Shown piece after piece: positions 43,882 to 52,322 of a stretch of DNA of 64,000 nt. The notes beneath the pieces were generated by a model. It did no database searches. It was not told where the DNA came from and saw nothing but the letters and a program-made list of their open reading frames with translations. Within the stretch, counting starts at the first letter, position 1. Each line of letters opens with the position of its first letter. The stretch is from contig NZ_AUHG01000012.1 of assembly GCF_000423065.1 (NCBI RefSeq), positions 62,001 to 126,000 on the forward strand, read 5' to 3'. The position numbers and the translations under genes are program-made. Source of the stretch: Christiangramia echinicola DSM 19838. Its GTDB lineage: Bacteria; Bacteroidota; Bacteroidia; Flavobacteriales; Flavobacteriaceae.

Positions 43882-44361
43882 ATGAAGAAGTATTTAATTT
43901 TATTTGCCGTAGCTGCTTTAATAGCCTCATGTGGCGGAACCAGTAAAGTGGCCAAAGAAGCTCGAAAAACTTTCGACGGTGACTGGACATTAACCAGTAT
44001 TACCTATCCTAGTAATCCTGGGGATTTTAATGTAACTCTATTCAATGAGGCTTCGGCTTCCTGTTTTGAGAATAGTACCTGGGATTTTGTGTCGAATAAC
44101 AATCGTGGCACATATACTGTAAGTGGTGTAGGGTGTGATGGAAATACAAATTATTTCATCTGGTCTATTGATGAAGAAAACACACCAACAGGTGTTTATG
44201 ATTTTCTTTTGAAACCTACGAACGATGATTATAAATCTACCACAGGTAATCAGGGATTCAGGATGAATCTTAAAAGTTTAACTGATACAAATATGGTATG
44301 GGAGCAGACTGTAAGTTTAGATGGATCTCCATTTACTATAAGAATGAATTTTTCAAAATAA
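43882..44361 (+). CDS. Lipocalin-like lipoprotein
   Basis: 159 residues. Lipobox ALIASCGG gives a lipid-anchored Cys at about 17. The mature part starts FDGDWTLTSITYPS, typical of the bacterial lipocalin-like group that opens with a GxW-type motif, and has eight-strand spacing through VWEQTV. No ligand can be guessed. The OmpA lipoprotein gene follows 19 bases later, so both are probably co-transcribed. Confidence 0.82.
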   Translation: MKKYLILFAVAALIASCGGTSKVAKEARKTFDGDWTLTSITYPSNPGDFNVTLFNEASASCFENSTWDFVSNNNRGTYTVSGVGCDGNTNYFIWSIDEENTPTGVYDFLLKPTNDDYKSTTGNQGFRMNLKSLTDTNMVWEQTVSLDGSPFTIRMNFSK

Positions 44362-44380
44362 TAAATAAATCAAACAAGCT

Positions 44381-45085
44381 ATGAAGACAATTTTCAATAA
44401 AATGTTCGCAATACTGGTAGTATCCAGCCTTTTATTTGGTTGTGAAGCGACTAAGAATGCGAATAATAAACAAAAAGGAGCCGTGATTGGCGCAACTGGT
44501 GGAGCCGTGATAGGTGGTGTTATTGGTAATAATACCGGTGACGGAAATACTGCCTTAGGATCTATTATAGGAGGTGTTGTAGGTGGTGCTGCCGGTGCGA
44601 TCATTGGTGATCGTATGGATAAGCAGGCTAAGCAAATCGAAGAAGAGATCCCTGGAGCTGAAGTAGAGCGTGTAGGTGAAGGTATTAATGTAACTTTTGA
44701 TGAATCCAGTGGTGTATATTTTGATACGGAGAAATACAATATCAACTCCAAGTCTCAAGCTACACTTAATAAACTGGCCGATATATTTAAAGAATATCCT
44801 AATTCTAACGTATTGGTAGAAGGTCATACAGATAATACCGGTAGTGATAGTTATAACCTCACTCTTTCAAAAAACAGAGCACAGGCCGTAACCGGTTATC
44901 TTGTAGATGCTGGAATAGATAAAAGCAGGTTTACTACAAAGTGGTATGGTGAAACTCAGGCAAAATATGATAATTCTACTGCAGAAGGTCGTTCAAAGAA
45001 CCGTAGAGTGGAACTTGCTATTGTTGCTAATGAGGAGCTTAAGGAGCAAGCTAAGAAAGAAGCTGAACAGAAAGAAGAGAATTAA
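44381..45085 (+). CDS. OmpA-family lipoprotein with glycine zipper
   Basis: 234 residues. Lipobox SSLLFGCEAT, Cys at about 21. A glycine zipper (VIGATGGAVIGGVIGNN and IIGGVVGGAAGAIIGD, about 35-80) suggests membrane association. The OmpA-like peptidoglycan-binding domain covers about 105-215: VYFDTEKYNIN, LVEGHTDNTGSDSYNLTLSKNRAQAV, and GRSKNRRVELAI. It tethers the outer membrane to the cell wall. A strong terminator follows. Confidence 0.93.
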   Translation: MKTIFNKMFAILVVSSLLFGCEATKNANNKQKGAVIGATGGAVIGGVIGNNTGDGNTALGSIIGGVVGGAAGAIIGDRMDKQAKQIEEEIPGAEVERVGEGINVTFDESSGVYFDTEKYNINSKSQATLNKLADIFKEYPNSNVLVEGHTDNTGSDSYNLTLSKNRAQAVTGYLVDAGIDKSRFTTKWYGETQAKYDNSTAEGRSKNRRVELAIVANEELKEQAKKEAEQKEEN

Positions 45086-45111
45086 AAAAGTCAACTTTGT
45101 GAACTTTAATT

Positions 45112-45141
45112 TAAATCCCGGAACTATTCCGGGATTTTTTT
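45112..45141 (+). terminator. Terminator after the OmpA lipoprotein gene
   Basis: Arms AATCCCGGAA / TTCCGGGATT with a 3-base loop, then TTTTT. It leaves only 23 bases before the GTG of the next gene. Confidence 0.88.
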
Positions 45142-45164
45142 ATTCTTTTAAGTAAATTGATAAG

Positions 45165-46292
45165 GTGAAAAAGACCCAGGTTATAATTATTGGAGGTGGA
45201 CTTGCAGGATTAACTGCGGCGATTGACCTACGCCTAAAAGGAGTTGAAGTAACCTTATTCGAAAAAAATGAATATCCGCATCATAAAGTTTGTGGCGAAT
45301 ATTTATCGAATGAAGTCCAGCCTTATCTAAACTCCCTGGGAATCGAATTAAGTTGTTTAGCTGCTCCCAAAATAAATAAACTGGAATATTCTTCATGCCC
45401 TGGTAATCTTATTAATTGTGATCTGGATATGGGCGGTATCGGAATTAGTAGATTTGGATTAGATCAACATCTATATAAAAAAGCGATCGGCCTAGGTTGT
45501 ACAATTGTTTTTTCCGCCGTTAATGAGGTGATCTTCACTGAAAATAACTTTAGGGTGAACTGTGGAAATAATGAAGAATATCACTCAGATTTTGTATTAG
45601 GAGCTTTTGGTAAACGGTCTAATATAGATAAAAAGCTGGAGCGTGATTTCTTCAAAAACCAGGCGGGATGGCTCGCGGTAAAAGCTCACTACAAAAATTC
45701 AAAATATCCGGAAGAACTGGTTTCCCTGCATAATTTTAAGGGAGGCTACTGTGGTCTTTCCAGGACTGAGATGAATTCTATTAATGTATGTTATCTGGCT
45801 ACTTATTCTAGTTTTAAGAGGTACAAAAATACGGTTGACTATAAGAATGAAGTATTAATGAGAAATCCACGTCTAAAAGAATTCTTTGAAAATTCTGAAA
45901 TGATATTTGATAAAGAATTGACTATAGCCCAGGTGAATTTCGAAAAGAAGACCTTGATAGATGATCATATCATTATGATAGGAGATTCGGCCGGACTCAT
46001 TCATCCTTTATGTGGTAATGGTATGGCGATGGCTATTCACAGTGCGAAAATGGCAGCTAACGAAATCGATCAATATTATAAGAACAAATCTTTTAGTAGA
46101 TTGGATGTAGAAAATAATTACCAGGTTGGCTGGGGTAAAAATTTCAATAAACGAATAAAAGCCGGCAGGATTTTACAAAGAGTTTTGCTAAATGATTCAT
46201 TATCAAACTTATCACAAAGCATTATTCGTCGGTTCCCGGGAGTAATACCCCATATTATTAAAAGTACGCACGGAAAACCTGTTTATGTTTAA
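45165..46292 (+). CDS. FAD-dependent oxidoreductase of the type III PKS cluster
   Basis: 375 residues, GTG start giving MKKTQVIIIGGGLAG. Dinucleotide fold GGGLAG at 10-15, and GDSAGLIHPLCGNGMAMA near 275 as the second FAD motif. It looks like a geranylgeranyl-reductase/PHBH-type flavoprotein of the kind that hydroxylates aromatic rings or reduces lipids. First gene of the eight-gene cluster, 8 bases overlapping the methyltransferase gene. By analogy with SrsC of the Streptomyces srs operon, which hydroxylates an alkylresorcinol ring, a ring oxidation role is inferred. Confidence 0.88.
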   Translation: MKKTQVIIIGGGLAGLTAAIDLRLKGVEVTLFEKNEYPHHKVCGEYLSNEVQPYLNSLGIELSCLAAPKINKLEYSSCPGNLINCDLDMGGIGISRFGLDQHLYKKAIGLGCTIVFSAVNEVIFTENNFRVNCGNNEEYHSDFVLGAFGKRSNIDKKLERDFFKNQAGWLAVKAHYKNSKYPEELVSLHNFKGGYCGLSRTEMNSINVCYLATYSSFKRYKNTVDYKNEVLMRNPRLKEFFENSEMIFDKELTIAQVNFEKKTLIDDHIIMIGDSAGLIHPLCGNGMAMAIHSAKMAANEIDQYYKNKSFSRLDVENNYQVGWGKNFNKRIKAGRILQRVLLNDSLSNLSQSIIRRFPGVIPHIIKSTHGKPVYV

Positions 46293-47013
46293 GATAGATA
46301 CTTCTAAGAGAACCGATGAAAGCGAGATCATGGATGATTTCGACTTACAGGGCGAAGAACTTGGTAGGACGCTTAATGATCTCGATAACATTAATTCCTG
46401 GTTAGGAGGAAATAAGATCACCATTAAAGGAGTGGAAAAACTTCTTCAAAAGGGATCGCCAAAAAATACTATTAGCATCGCCGATATTGGTTGTGGTAAT
46501 GGTACAATTCTCAGGAAACTTGCAGATTGGGGAAGAAAAAATGGATATAATCTGGAACTGGTTGGGATCGATGCAAACACCCATGCCATAGCAATTGCTG
46601 AAGATCTTTCAGCAGAATATTCTGAAATTAGCTTCAGAAGCCTGAACATTTTTAGTGAAGAATTTCGAAAACTGAATTTCGATATAATCCTTTGTACCTT
46701 AACCTTGCACCATTTTAAGGATTCACAGATCATCAATCTATTAAATCAATTATACGTTCAATCAAATACAGGAGTAATAATTAATGATCTTCATCGCAGC
46801 AGTGCAGCCTATATATTATTCAAAGCCTTTTGTGGAGTATTTGTAGATAATGAGATTGCCAGGAAAGATGGCCTTATTTCTATTTTAAGAGGTTTCAAGA
46901 GAGCTGATCTTAACAGATATAAAAAACAAATTCTGGCGAAAAACCACTCTATAAGGTGGAAATGGGCATTTAGATATCAATGGATCATAGAAAAAGAACC
47001 TAATAACTTATGA
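46285..47013 (+). CDS. Class I SAM-dependent methyltransferase of the type III PKS cluster
   Basis: 242 residues. Motif I IADIGCGNGTIL near 66-77, acidic Asp in VGIDANTHAIAIA, and motif IV IILCTLTLHHF near 133. This is the general UbiE/Coq5-like class I layout; the target atom is not apparent. Starts within the end of the FAD gene and ends by overlapping the type III PKS start by 4 bases (ATGA), so translation is coupled. SrsB-like C- or O-methylation of the polyketide ring is inferred. Confidence 0.9.
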   Translation: MFKIDTSKRTDESEIMDDFDLQGEELGRTLNDLDNINSWLGGNKITIKGVEKLLQKGSPKNTISIADIGCGNGTILRKLADWGRKNGYNLELVGIDANTHAIAIAEDLSAEYSEISFRSLNIFSEEFRKLNFDIILCTLTLHHFKDSQIINLLNQLYVQSNTGVIINDLHRSSAAYILFKAFCGVFVDNEIARKDGLISILRGFKRADLNRYKKQILAKNHSIRWKWAFRYQWIIEKEPNNL

Positions 47014-48062
47014 GTGTAAAAATTGTAAAGGTCGAAAAAGAATTACCTCAATATTCCAGAGAAACCAGGGATATTCTTCCTTTTGTAGAGCAATGGTTAG
47101 ATGGGCAGGAAGAAAGATTCCGGCGAAAGATCCTTAAGATCTTTGAGAGCGCAGGAGTTGATAAGAGATATTCTATAATGTCACCAGAGGAAGTATTTAC
47201 CAATACTTCATTTGAGGATAAAAACAATATATATATAAGGGAAGTCAAAAAATTAGGTAATAACGTTCTAAAAAAGGCTTTAAATAATTCTAACTGGAAA
47301 CCAGATTCTCTGGACTATATAATTACGGTGAGTTGCACCGGTATAATGATACCATCCTTAGATGCGTATCTAATCAATGAACTTGATCTTAGACAGGATA
47401 TCACACGCCTTCCTGTAACCGAGATGGGTTGTGCTGCAGGAATATCAGGAATGATCTATGCTTATAATTTTTTAAAAGCCAATCCTGGAAAACGTGCTGC
47501 GGTAATAGCCGTTGAAAGCCCTTCAGCAACTTTTCAACTGGATGATTACAGTATGGCAAACATGGTGAGTGCAGCAATTTTCGGTGATGGCGCAGCTTGC
47601 GTTCTAATGTCTTCAGAAGAGAATATTCAGGGTCCTAAAATAATTGGAGAGGAAATGTACCATTTTTATAACGCTACCCATATGATGGGATTCGATCTAA
47701 AAAATAGTGGTTTACAAATGATCTTGGATCCAGAAGTTCCTTCAACGATTTCAGAACATTTTCCTGAGATCATACATCCATTTTTAAGAAGGCATAATAC
47801 TTCAATAGAAAACGTGGAGCATTTGATATTTCATCCAGGAGGTCGGAAAATTGTACAGACGGTTTCTGATCTTTTTGGTAACTTAGGAAAGAATATTGAC
47901 GATACCCGGGAAGTATTGCGTTTATATGGCAATATGAGTAGTGCAACAGTTCTGTATGTACTCGAGCGATTTCTTGATAAAGATATTCCGAAAGGAGAGC
48001 AGGGGATAATGCTCAGTTTTGGTCCGGGATTTTCAGCACAAAGAATTTTAATAGAATGGTAG
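47010..48062 (+). CDS. Type III polyketide synthase (chalcone/stilbene synthase superfamily)
   Basis: 350 residues, homodimeric family length. Catalytic triad recognised: Cys141 in TEMGCAAG, His275 in FHPGG, and Asn308 in LYGNMSSATV; SFGPGFSAQ near 336-344 is the C-terminal loop. Type III PKSs extend an acyl starter with malonyl-CoA and cyclise it to pyrones, resorcinols or related rings. The neighbours point to a long acyl starter from the cluster's own carrier protein rather than a CoA aromatic starter. It overlaps both flanking genes, so the operon is translated as a unit. Confidence 0.95.
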   Translation: MSVKIVKVEKELPQYSRETRDILPFVEQWLDGQEERFRRKILKIFESAGVDKRYSIMSPEEVFTNTSFEDKNNIYIREVKKLGNNVLKKALNNSNWKPDSLDYIITVSCTGIMIPSLDAYLINELDLRQDITRLPVTEMGCAAGISGMIYAYNFLKANPGKRAAVIAVESPSATFQLDDYSMANMVSAAIFGDGAACVLMSSEENIQGPKIIGEEMYHFYNATHMMGFDLKNSGLQMILDPEVPSTISEHFPEIIHPFLRRHNTSIENVEHLIFHPGGRKIVQTVSDLFGNLGKNIDDTREVLRLYGNMSSATVLYVLERFLDKDIPKGEQGIMLSFGPGFSAQRILIEW

Positions 48063-48850
48063 CAGAATTTAAAGATCAGAATTACTGGGCACTTATTCTT
48101 GGCGGAAGTAGTGGTCTGGGGTATGCCAGTGCAAAGAAACTCGCCAAACATGGTATGAATATCATCATAATTCACCGGGATCGAAGAAGTGAAGTTCCGG
48201 ATATTGAAGAGGCTTTTGATGAAATTCGTGAATCTGGAGTGCAATTTGAAAGTTTTAATGCCGATGCAGTTAGAAAGGAAAGCAGAGAAGAATTAGTAGG
48301 TAAAATAAAGAATCTCCTTGGTGAAAATGGGAAAATAAGAACCCTTTTGCATAGTATAGCGAAAGGAAACCTTAAACCAATGTTAGGCGAAGAAGGCATT
48401 CTAGAAAATATAGATTTCCAGTTAACTATAGACGCCATGGCAATAAGCTTATACGACTGGACTCAGGCGATATTTAGAAATGATCTTTTTACTAAAGATG
48501 CCCGGGTAATTTCATTCACCAGCGACGGAAATAAAAAAGCATGGAAAAATTATGCGGCGGTATCTGCTGCAAAGGTTACCCTGGAAGCACTTACTAGAAG
48601 TATGGCTTTAGAGTTTGCCAGGCATGGGATTAGAGCAAACTGTATACAGGCGGGAATAACGGTTACCAGGTCTTTCCAGATGATCCCCGGAAATGAAACT
48701 CTTAGGGTTCATGCCTTGAAGCACAATCCGTTTAGAAGACTCACCGTACCCGATGATGTAGCTAACGTAGTTTATCTTTTAAGTAAAGATGAAGCTGGCT
48801 GGATCACCGGAACTATTATTCCTGTAAATGGTGGAGAACACTTAATGTAA
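48056..48850 (+). CDS. SDR of the enoyl-ACP reductase type (FabI/FabL-like)
   Basis: 264 residues. GGSSGLG at 16-22 binds the nicotinamide cofactor. LLHSIAKG near 98-104 recalls the FabI substrate loop. The catalytic pair is Tyr166-x6-Lys173, the enoyl-reductase spacing; ordinary ketoreductases have Y-x3-K. The C-terminal GWITGTIIPVNGGEHLM is usual. It most likely reduces an enoyl-ACP intermediate, though keto reduction cannot be excluded because no separate KR is present in the cluster. It overlaps the PKS gene by 7 bases. Confidence 0.88.
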   Translation: MVAEFKDQNYWALILGGSSGLGYASAKKLAKHGMNIIIIHRDRRSEVPDIEEAFDEIRESGVQFESFNADAVRKESREELVGKIKNLLGENGKIRTLLHSIAKGNLKPMLGEEGILENIDFQLTIDAMAISLYDWTQAIFRNDLFTKDARVISFTSDGNKKAWKNYAAVSAAKVTLEALTRSMALEFARHGIRANCIQAGITVTRSFQMIPGNETLRVHALKHNPFRRLTVPDDVANVVYLLSKDEAGWITGTIIPVNGGEHLM

Positions 48851-49297
48851 ATGCAGGAAATACTTGAACAATTACCTTATTCTGATCCTTTTCTTTTTGT
48901 GGATGAGATCCTTAAAATAGATGCTGATTCTATAGAGGGATCATATACTTTTTCTGCAAATTCAGAATTTTATAAAGGTCATTTCAAAAATCACCCAGTA
49001 ACTCCGGGAGTTATTTTAACTGAATGCATGGCTCAAATTGGGGTAGTATGCCTTGGTATTCATCTTCTAAATAAAGAAGACGATGATAAAAGAAAAGCTA
49101 AGATCGCCTTGACTTCAACAGACATGGAGTTTCTAAAACCTGTTTATCCCGGAGAAAAAGTAAAGGTAGTTTCAACTAAACAGTATTTTAGATTCAATAA
49201 ACTAAAATGTCGCGTTGAAATGTTCAATTCAGAAGATTCCCTGGTTTGTAGAGGAACAATCTCAGGAATGATCCTGAAAAATAAATACGAAGAATAA
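48851..49297 (+). CDS. FabZ-like 3-hydroxyacyl-ACP dehydratase
   Basis: 148 residues, hotdog fold. LPYSDPFLFVDEI near 8-20, then catalytic His44 in YKGHFKNHPVTPG and Glu58 in ILTECMAQ, as in FabZ. It removes water from 3-hydroxyacyl-ACP. Directly abuts the SDR gene before it and the ketosynthase gene after it. The His/Glu pair shows it should be active. Confidence 0.9.
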   Translation: MQEILEQLPYSDPFLFVDEILKIDADSIEGSYTFSANSEFYKGHFKNHPVTPGVILTECMAQIGVVCLGIHLLNKEDDDKRKAKIALTSTDMEFLKPVYPGEKVKVVSTKQYFRFNKLKCRVEMFNSEDSLVCRGTISGMILKNKYEE

Positions 49298-50572
49298 ATG
49301 CCAAAACGAGTTGTTATAACTGGAATGGGCGTTGCAGCACCCAATGCCGTAGGTCTTTCAAATTTCAATAATGCATTGAAGCAAATGAAAAGCGGTATTC
49401 GTTTTTTCCCCCAGTTACAAGACTTGAATTTTAGTTGCCAGATAGCAGGCAAACCAGAGATTTCTAAAGAACTATTGAACAAATACTTTACCCCTTTACA
49501 ACTTCGTGGATTAAATAGTAGCGGGATTGTTTATGGGGTGATTTCAGGGGTAGATGCGTGGAATGATGCTGGCCTGGATATATTGGAAACCGAATCTCCA
49601 GACTGGGATTCCGGGATTATATTTGGAACTGGTATCCTTGGTGTGGATAAATTCCGTGAGGCCATACATCTAATAGATGAAGGGAAAACCAGACGACTTG
49701 GAAGTACCAGTGTGATGCAAACCATGGCTAGCGGAATTAGTGCCTATCTCGGAGGTATTCTTGGTTGCGGGAACCAGGTGACAACCAATTCCTCAGCCTG
49801 TACCACAGGAACAGAAGCTCTTTTGATGGGGTTTGAAAGGATCCAGTCTGGAAAAGCAAAACGTATGCTGGTTGGAAGCTGCAGCGATCACGGCCCATAT
49901 ATATGGGGAGGTTTTGACGCAATGAGGATATTACCGAATAAATATAATGATGATCCTGAAAAAGCTTCCAGGCCCATGAGCGAGAGTGCTTCAGGATTTG
50001 TTCCGGGTAGTGGAGCAGGAGCTCTGGTGTTGGAAGATCTTGATTCAGCTTTAGAAAGAGGGGCAAGGATATATTGTGAAGTATTAGGAGGCGAAGTAAA
50101 TAGTGGAGGTCAAAGGGCAGAAGGAAGCATGACCGCTGCAAATAATGAAGCTGTTATCAGGTGTATTCAAAATGCATTGAAAAATTCTGATGTCGATCCT
50201 AACGAGATCGATTCTATTAATGGACATTTAACGGCAACAACAAGAGATTCAGTAGAAATTGACAATTGGACCAGAGCCTTAAATCGCAGGGGTGAAGATT
50301 TCCCCTATATTAATTCTCTTAAAGGTATGACAGGCCATTGTTTGAGTGCTTCAGGTTCCATAGAATGCATTGCCTCGGTACTTGAAATCTATAATGAGTA
50401 TATATTCGGGAATTTAAATGGTGAGGATAAACATCCTGATATTTTAAAATTGATCGATGCTGAAAGTATTCCTGATGCTAAAATTGAAAGAAAAATTAAT
50501 ATTTTGGCCAAGGCCAGTTTTGGTTTCGGAGATGTGAATGCCGTGACCATATTTAAAAGATATATTACTTAA
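49298..50572 (+). CDS. FabF-like beta-ketoacyl-ACP synthase of the type III PKS cluster
   Basis: 424 residues, KAS II fold. Catalytic Cys168 in NSSACTTG, His310 in INGHLTATTRDSVE, Lys342 and His347 in SLKGMTGHCLSASGS. The usual NTHGTGTP form is altered to NGHLTATT but the histidine is kept. It elongates an acyl-ACP by two carbons, presumably on the ACP that follows. No chain-length-factor partner is present. The gene abuts the dehydratase gene and precedes the ACP by 10 bases. Confidence 0.92.
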   Translation: MPKRVVITGMGVAAPNAVGLSNFNNALKQMKSGIRFFPQLQDLNFSCQIAGKPEISKELLNKYFTPLQLRGLNSSGIVYGVISGVDAWNDAGLDILETESPDWDSGIIFGTGILGVDKFREAIHLIDEGKTRRLGSTSVMQTMASGISAYLGGILGCGNQVTTNSSACTTGTEALLMGFERIQSGKAKRMLVGSCSDHGPYIWGGFDAMRILPNKYNDDPEKASRPMSESASGFVPGSGAGALVLEDLDSALERGARIYCEVLGGEVNSGGQRAEGSMTAANNEAVIRCIQNALKNSDVDPNEIDSINGHLTATTRDSVEIDNWTRALNRRGEDFPYINSLKGMTGHCLSASGSIECIASVLEIYNEYIFGNLNGEDKHPDILKLIDAESIPDAKIERKINILAKASFGFGDVNAVTIFKRYIT

Positions 50573-50582
50573 TTATTTTGCT

Positions 50583-50837
50583 ATGAGTGATAAAGAGATC
50601 ATTAATAAAATTAAAAAGATCGTGGAGCCTTATGTACAAAGGCTGGAAGGTTTAAAGAATTTTCAGGAAGAGACTGATTTTCTAAACGATCTCCAGATCA
50701 ATTCAGCAAACCTGGTAGATGTTGTGTTAGATGTGGAAGACGAATTCGATATTGAGATCGATAATGACTCTATGGAAGGTATGCTGACGGTGGGAGACGC
50801 AAAATCCATTATTGAAAGGAAATTGATGACCAGATGA
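50583..50837 (+). CDS. Dedicated acyl carrier protein
   Basis: 84 residues, acidic, four-helix ACP pattern. Phosphopantetheine Ser41 is in LQINSANLVDVV. The usual DSL/DSLD becomes N-S-A, a divergent signature that may limit cross-talk with the housekeeping AcpP. The acidic helix II (DVEDEFDIEI) is retained. It overlaps the PPTase gene by 4 bases (ATGA). Confidence 0.93.
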   Translation: MSDKEIINKIKKIVEPYVQRLEGLKNFQEETDFLNDLQINSANLVDVVLDVEDEFDIEIDNDSMEGMLTVGDAKSIIERKLMTR

Positions 50838-51394
50838 TTGGTAATGATATCATAGATCTGAAAATTGCCAGAGCCGAGGGGAAGTCTGATGATACTAGAT
50901 TTATAGATAAGGTATTCACCGAATTTGAGAGATCTCTAATTCTCAATTCTCAGGATCCTGAACTACATTTATGGATCTTATGGTCCATGAAAGAAGCGGC
51001 TTATAAAGCGCATCAGAGAATATATGATCTTCCACGAAAATTGAATCCCAGATCATATGAATGTCAATATTTTCATCAAGAAAATTCTGGTAAGGTAAGT
51101 ATAGGATCATTTGAATATAGTATTGATGTTCAAACCACTTCTGAATATATTCATAGTATTACTTCCAGTGGGGCGTTAATCCAGATGGCCTTTTTCAATG
51201 GGCAGACTTCAAGATCTGAGCTACTCGCTAGATTTTTATCCATAAATTCAATTGAAATGGATGAGATTAAACTCTATAAAGACTTTAATGGAGTTCCTTC
51301 TATTCCCTTAAAAAACTCACCAAAAAAATTACCAATTTCACTAAGTCATCACGGGAATTTTACAGCTTTTGCCATTCCGTTAATTAACTCCTAA
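50834..51394 (+). CDS. 4'-Phosphopantetheinyl transferase
   Basis: 186 residues. GNDIIDL at 3-9 and the Mg-binding/KEAxxK motif WSMKEAAYKAH at 50-60, as in the Sfp/AcpS superfamily. It moves the phosphopantetheine arm from CoA to an ACP serine. Placed immediately after the unusual ACP, it is very probably its private activating enzyme. The C-terminal part (LPISLSHHGNFTAFAIP) has the Ser-His pattern of the second ligand-binding half. Last gene of the cluster. Confidence 0.93.
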   Translation: MIGNDIIDLKIARAEGKSDDTRFIDKVFTEFERSLILNSQDPELHLWILWSMKEAAYKAHQRIYDLPRKLNPRSYECQYFHQENSGKVSIGSFEYSIDVQTTSEYIHSITSSGALIQMAFFNGQTSRSELLARFLSINSIEMDEIKLYKDFNGVPSIPLKNSPKKLPISLSHHGNFTAFAIPLINS

Positions 51395-51477
51395 AAGCAG
51401 TTAAACATTTAAAAACTAGTTTGACCTCTCGTGCCTTGTTTTGTATCTTCAATCATCAATTAAAAAATCATTTATAT

Positions 51478-52194
51478 ATGAAGACAGTAGATAAGATGGA
51501 GGTGATTCATAGCCAGTCGGCTGAGTTTATTCAACAAGGTGAAACAGGTAAATTTTTAAAATTGATCCCTGATACTTTTGTAATAAAAGGAGAAAAAGAA
51601 AATGGTGTTTTTAATCAGGGATATGCAATTAGACACCTTAACCGAAGAGATATGCTGCTAATAGATGTTGTAGAGAAATCTACAAAAGATGCAGTAAAGA
51701 AATTAGTAGAAGAAGGATATAATATTAAAGGTATTTTGATTACCTGTGATGCAGTTTTAAAATCTGCATATGCAGATCTCAAAACCATTTCTGAAGATGC
51801 CGGAGGTGCTCCGATCTTTGCTCATCCAAGAAACAATTTCAAAGACGATTTTAAAACAAAAGATATCACAGGAAAAGATAAATCCCTGGATAGTTTTGAT
51901 ATTAATATTTTTGACCTTCCAGGTAACGAAGGTGCTTCGGTCGTGGTTTATACTGAAATCAATGACGGAATGCTATTTCCAGGTGAAGATGCCGTAGGTT
52001 CTGACTATGATTCTGAACTAAACACTTTTATTCGTCCTGAAAAGAAAAATGAGAATAACGATTTTGGACTGGCTGAGAGCTGGGCTGCTTTTGATACTCC
52101 ATTTAGTTTCTTATTTCCAAGAAAAGGAAAACCAGGCTTTAACCTTGAAGAAGGAGAGCAGATAGATATTTTAAATAAATTAGGTAAAAGTTAA
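51478..52194 (+). CDS. Metallo-beta-lactamase-fold-like protein with a degenerate metal site
   Basis: About 238 residues (start ATG 51478; an upstream in-frame TTG at 51421 adds a poorly conserved lead). The fold is suggested by the strand-helix run DMLLIDVVEKSTKDAVKKLVEEGYNIKGILIT followed by CDAVLKSA, exactly where active enzymes have THxHxDH. The zinc ligands are absent, and DLPGNEGASVVVY later lacks the usual HTPGHT histidines. It is therefore probably non-enzymatic or uses another mechanism. It lies 83 bases after the PPTase gene; a link to the cluster is possible but unproven. Confidence 0.6.
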   Translation: MKTVDKMEVIHSQSAEFIQQGETGKFLKLIPDTFVIKGEKENGVFNQGYAIRHLNRRDMLLIDVVEKSTKDAVKKLVEEGYNIKGILITCDAVLKSAYADLKTISEDAGGAPIFAHPRNNFKDDFKTKDITGKDKSLDSFDINIFDLPGNEGASVVVYTEINDGMLFPGEDAVGSDYDSELNTFIRPEKKNENNDFGLAESWAAFDTPFSFLFPRKGKPGFNLEEGEQIDILNKLGKS

Positions 52195-52322
52195 TTTACG
52201 CAGAAAATAATTTTCCCGAAAGGGCTGTTTCGGAAGAGTATTTTTGACCATGATTGCCTTGAATTCAGCAAATCCGTCAAAAGAATTTCTTTCAAAACGC
52301 CCTTTTCACTTTTTCAGGAATT

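Noticed and set aside
45165-51394. Flexirubin/dialkylresorcinol (DarA/DarB) cluster
   Set aside because: DarA/DarB-type ketosynthase III and aromatase genes are absent; the ring-forming enzyme here is a type III PKS.
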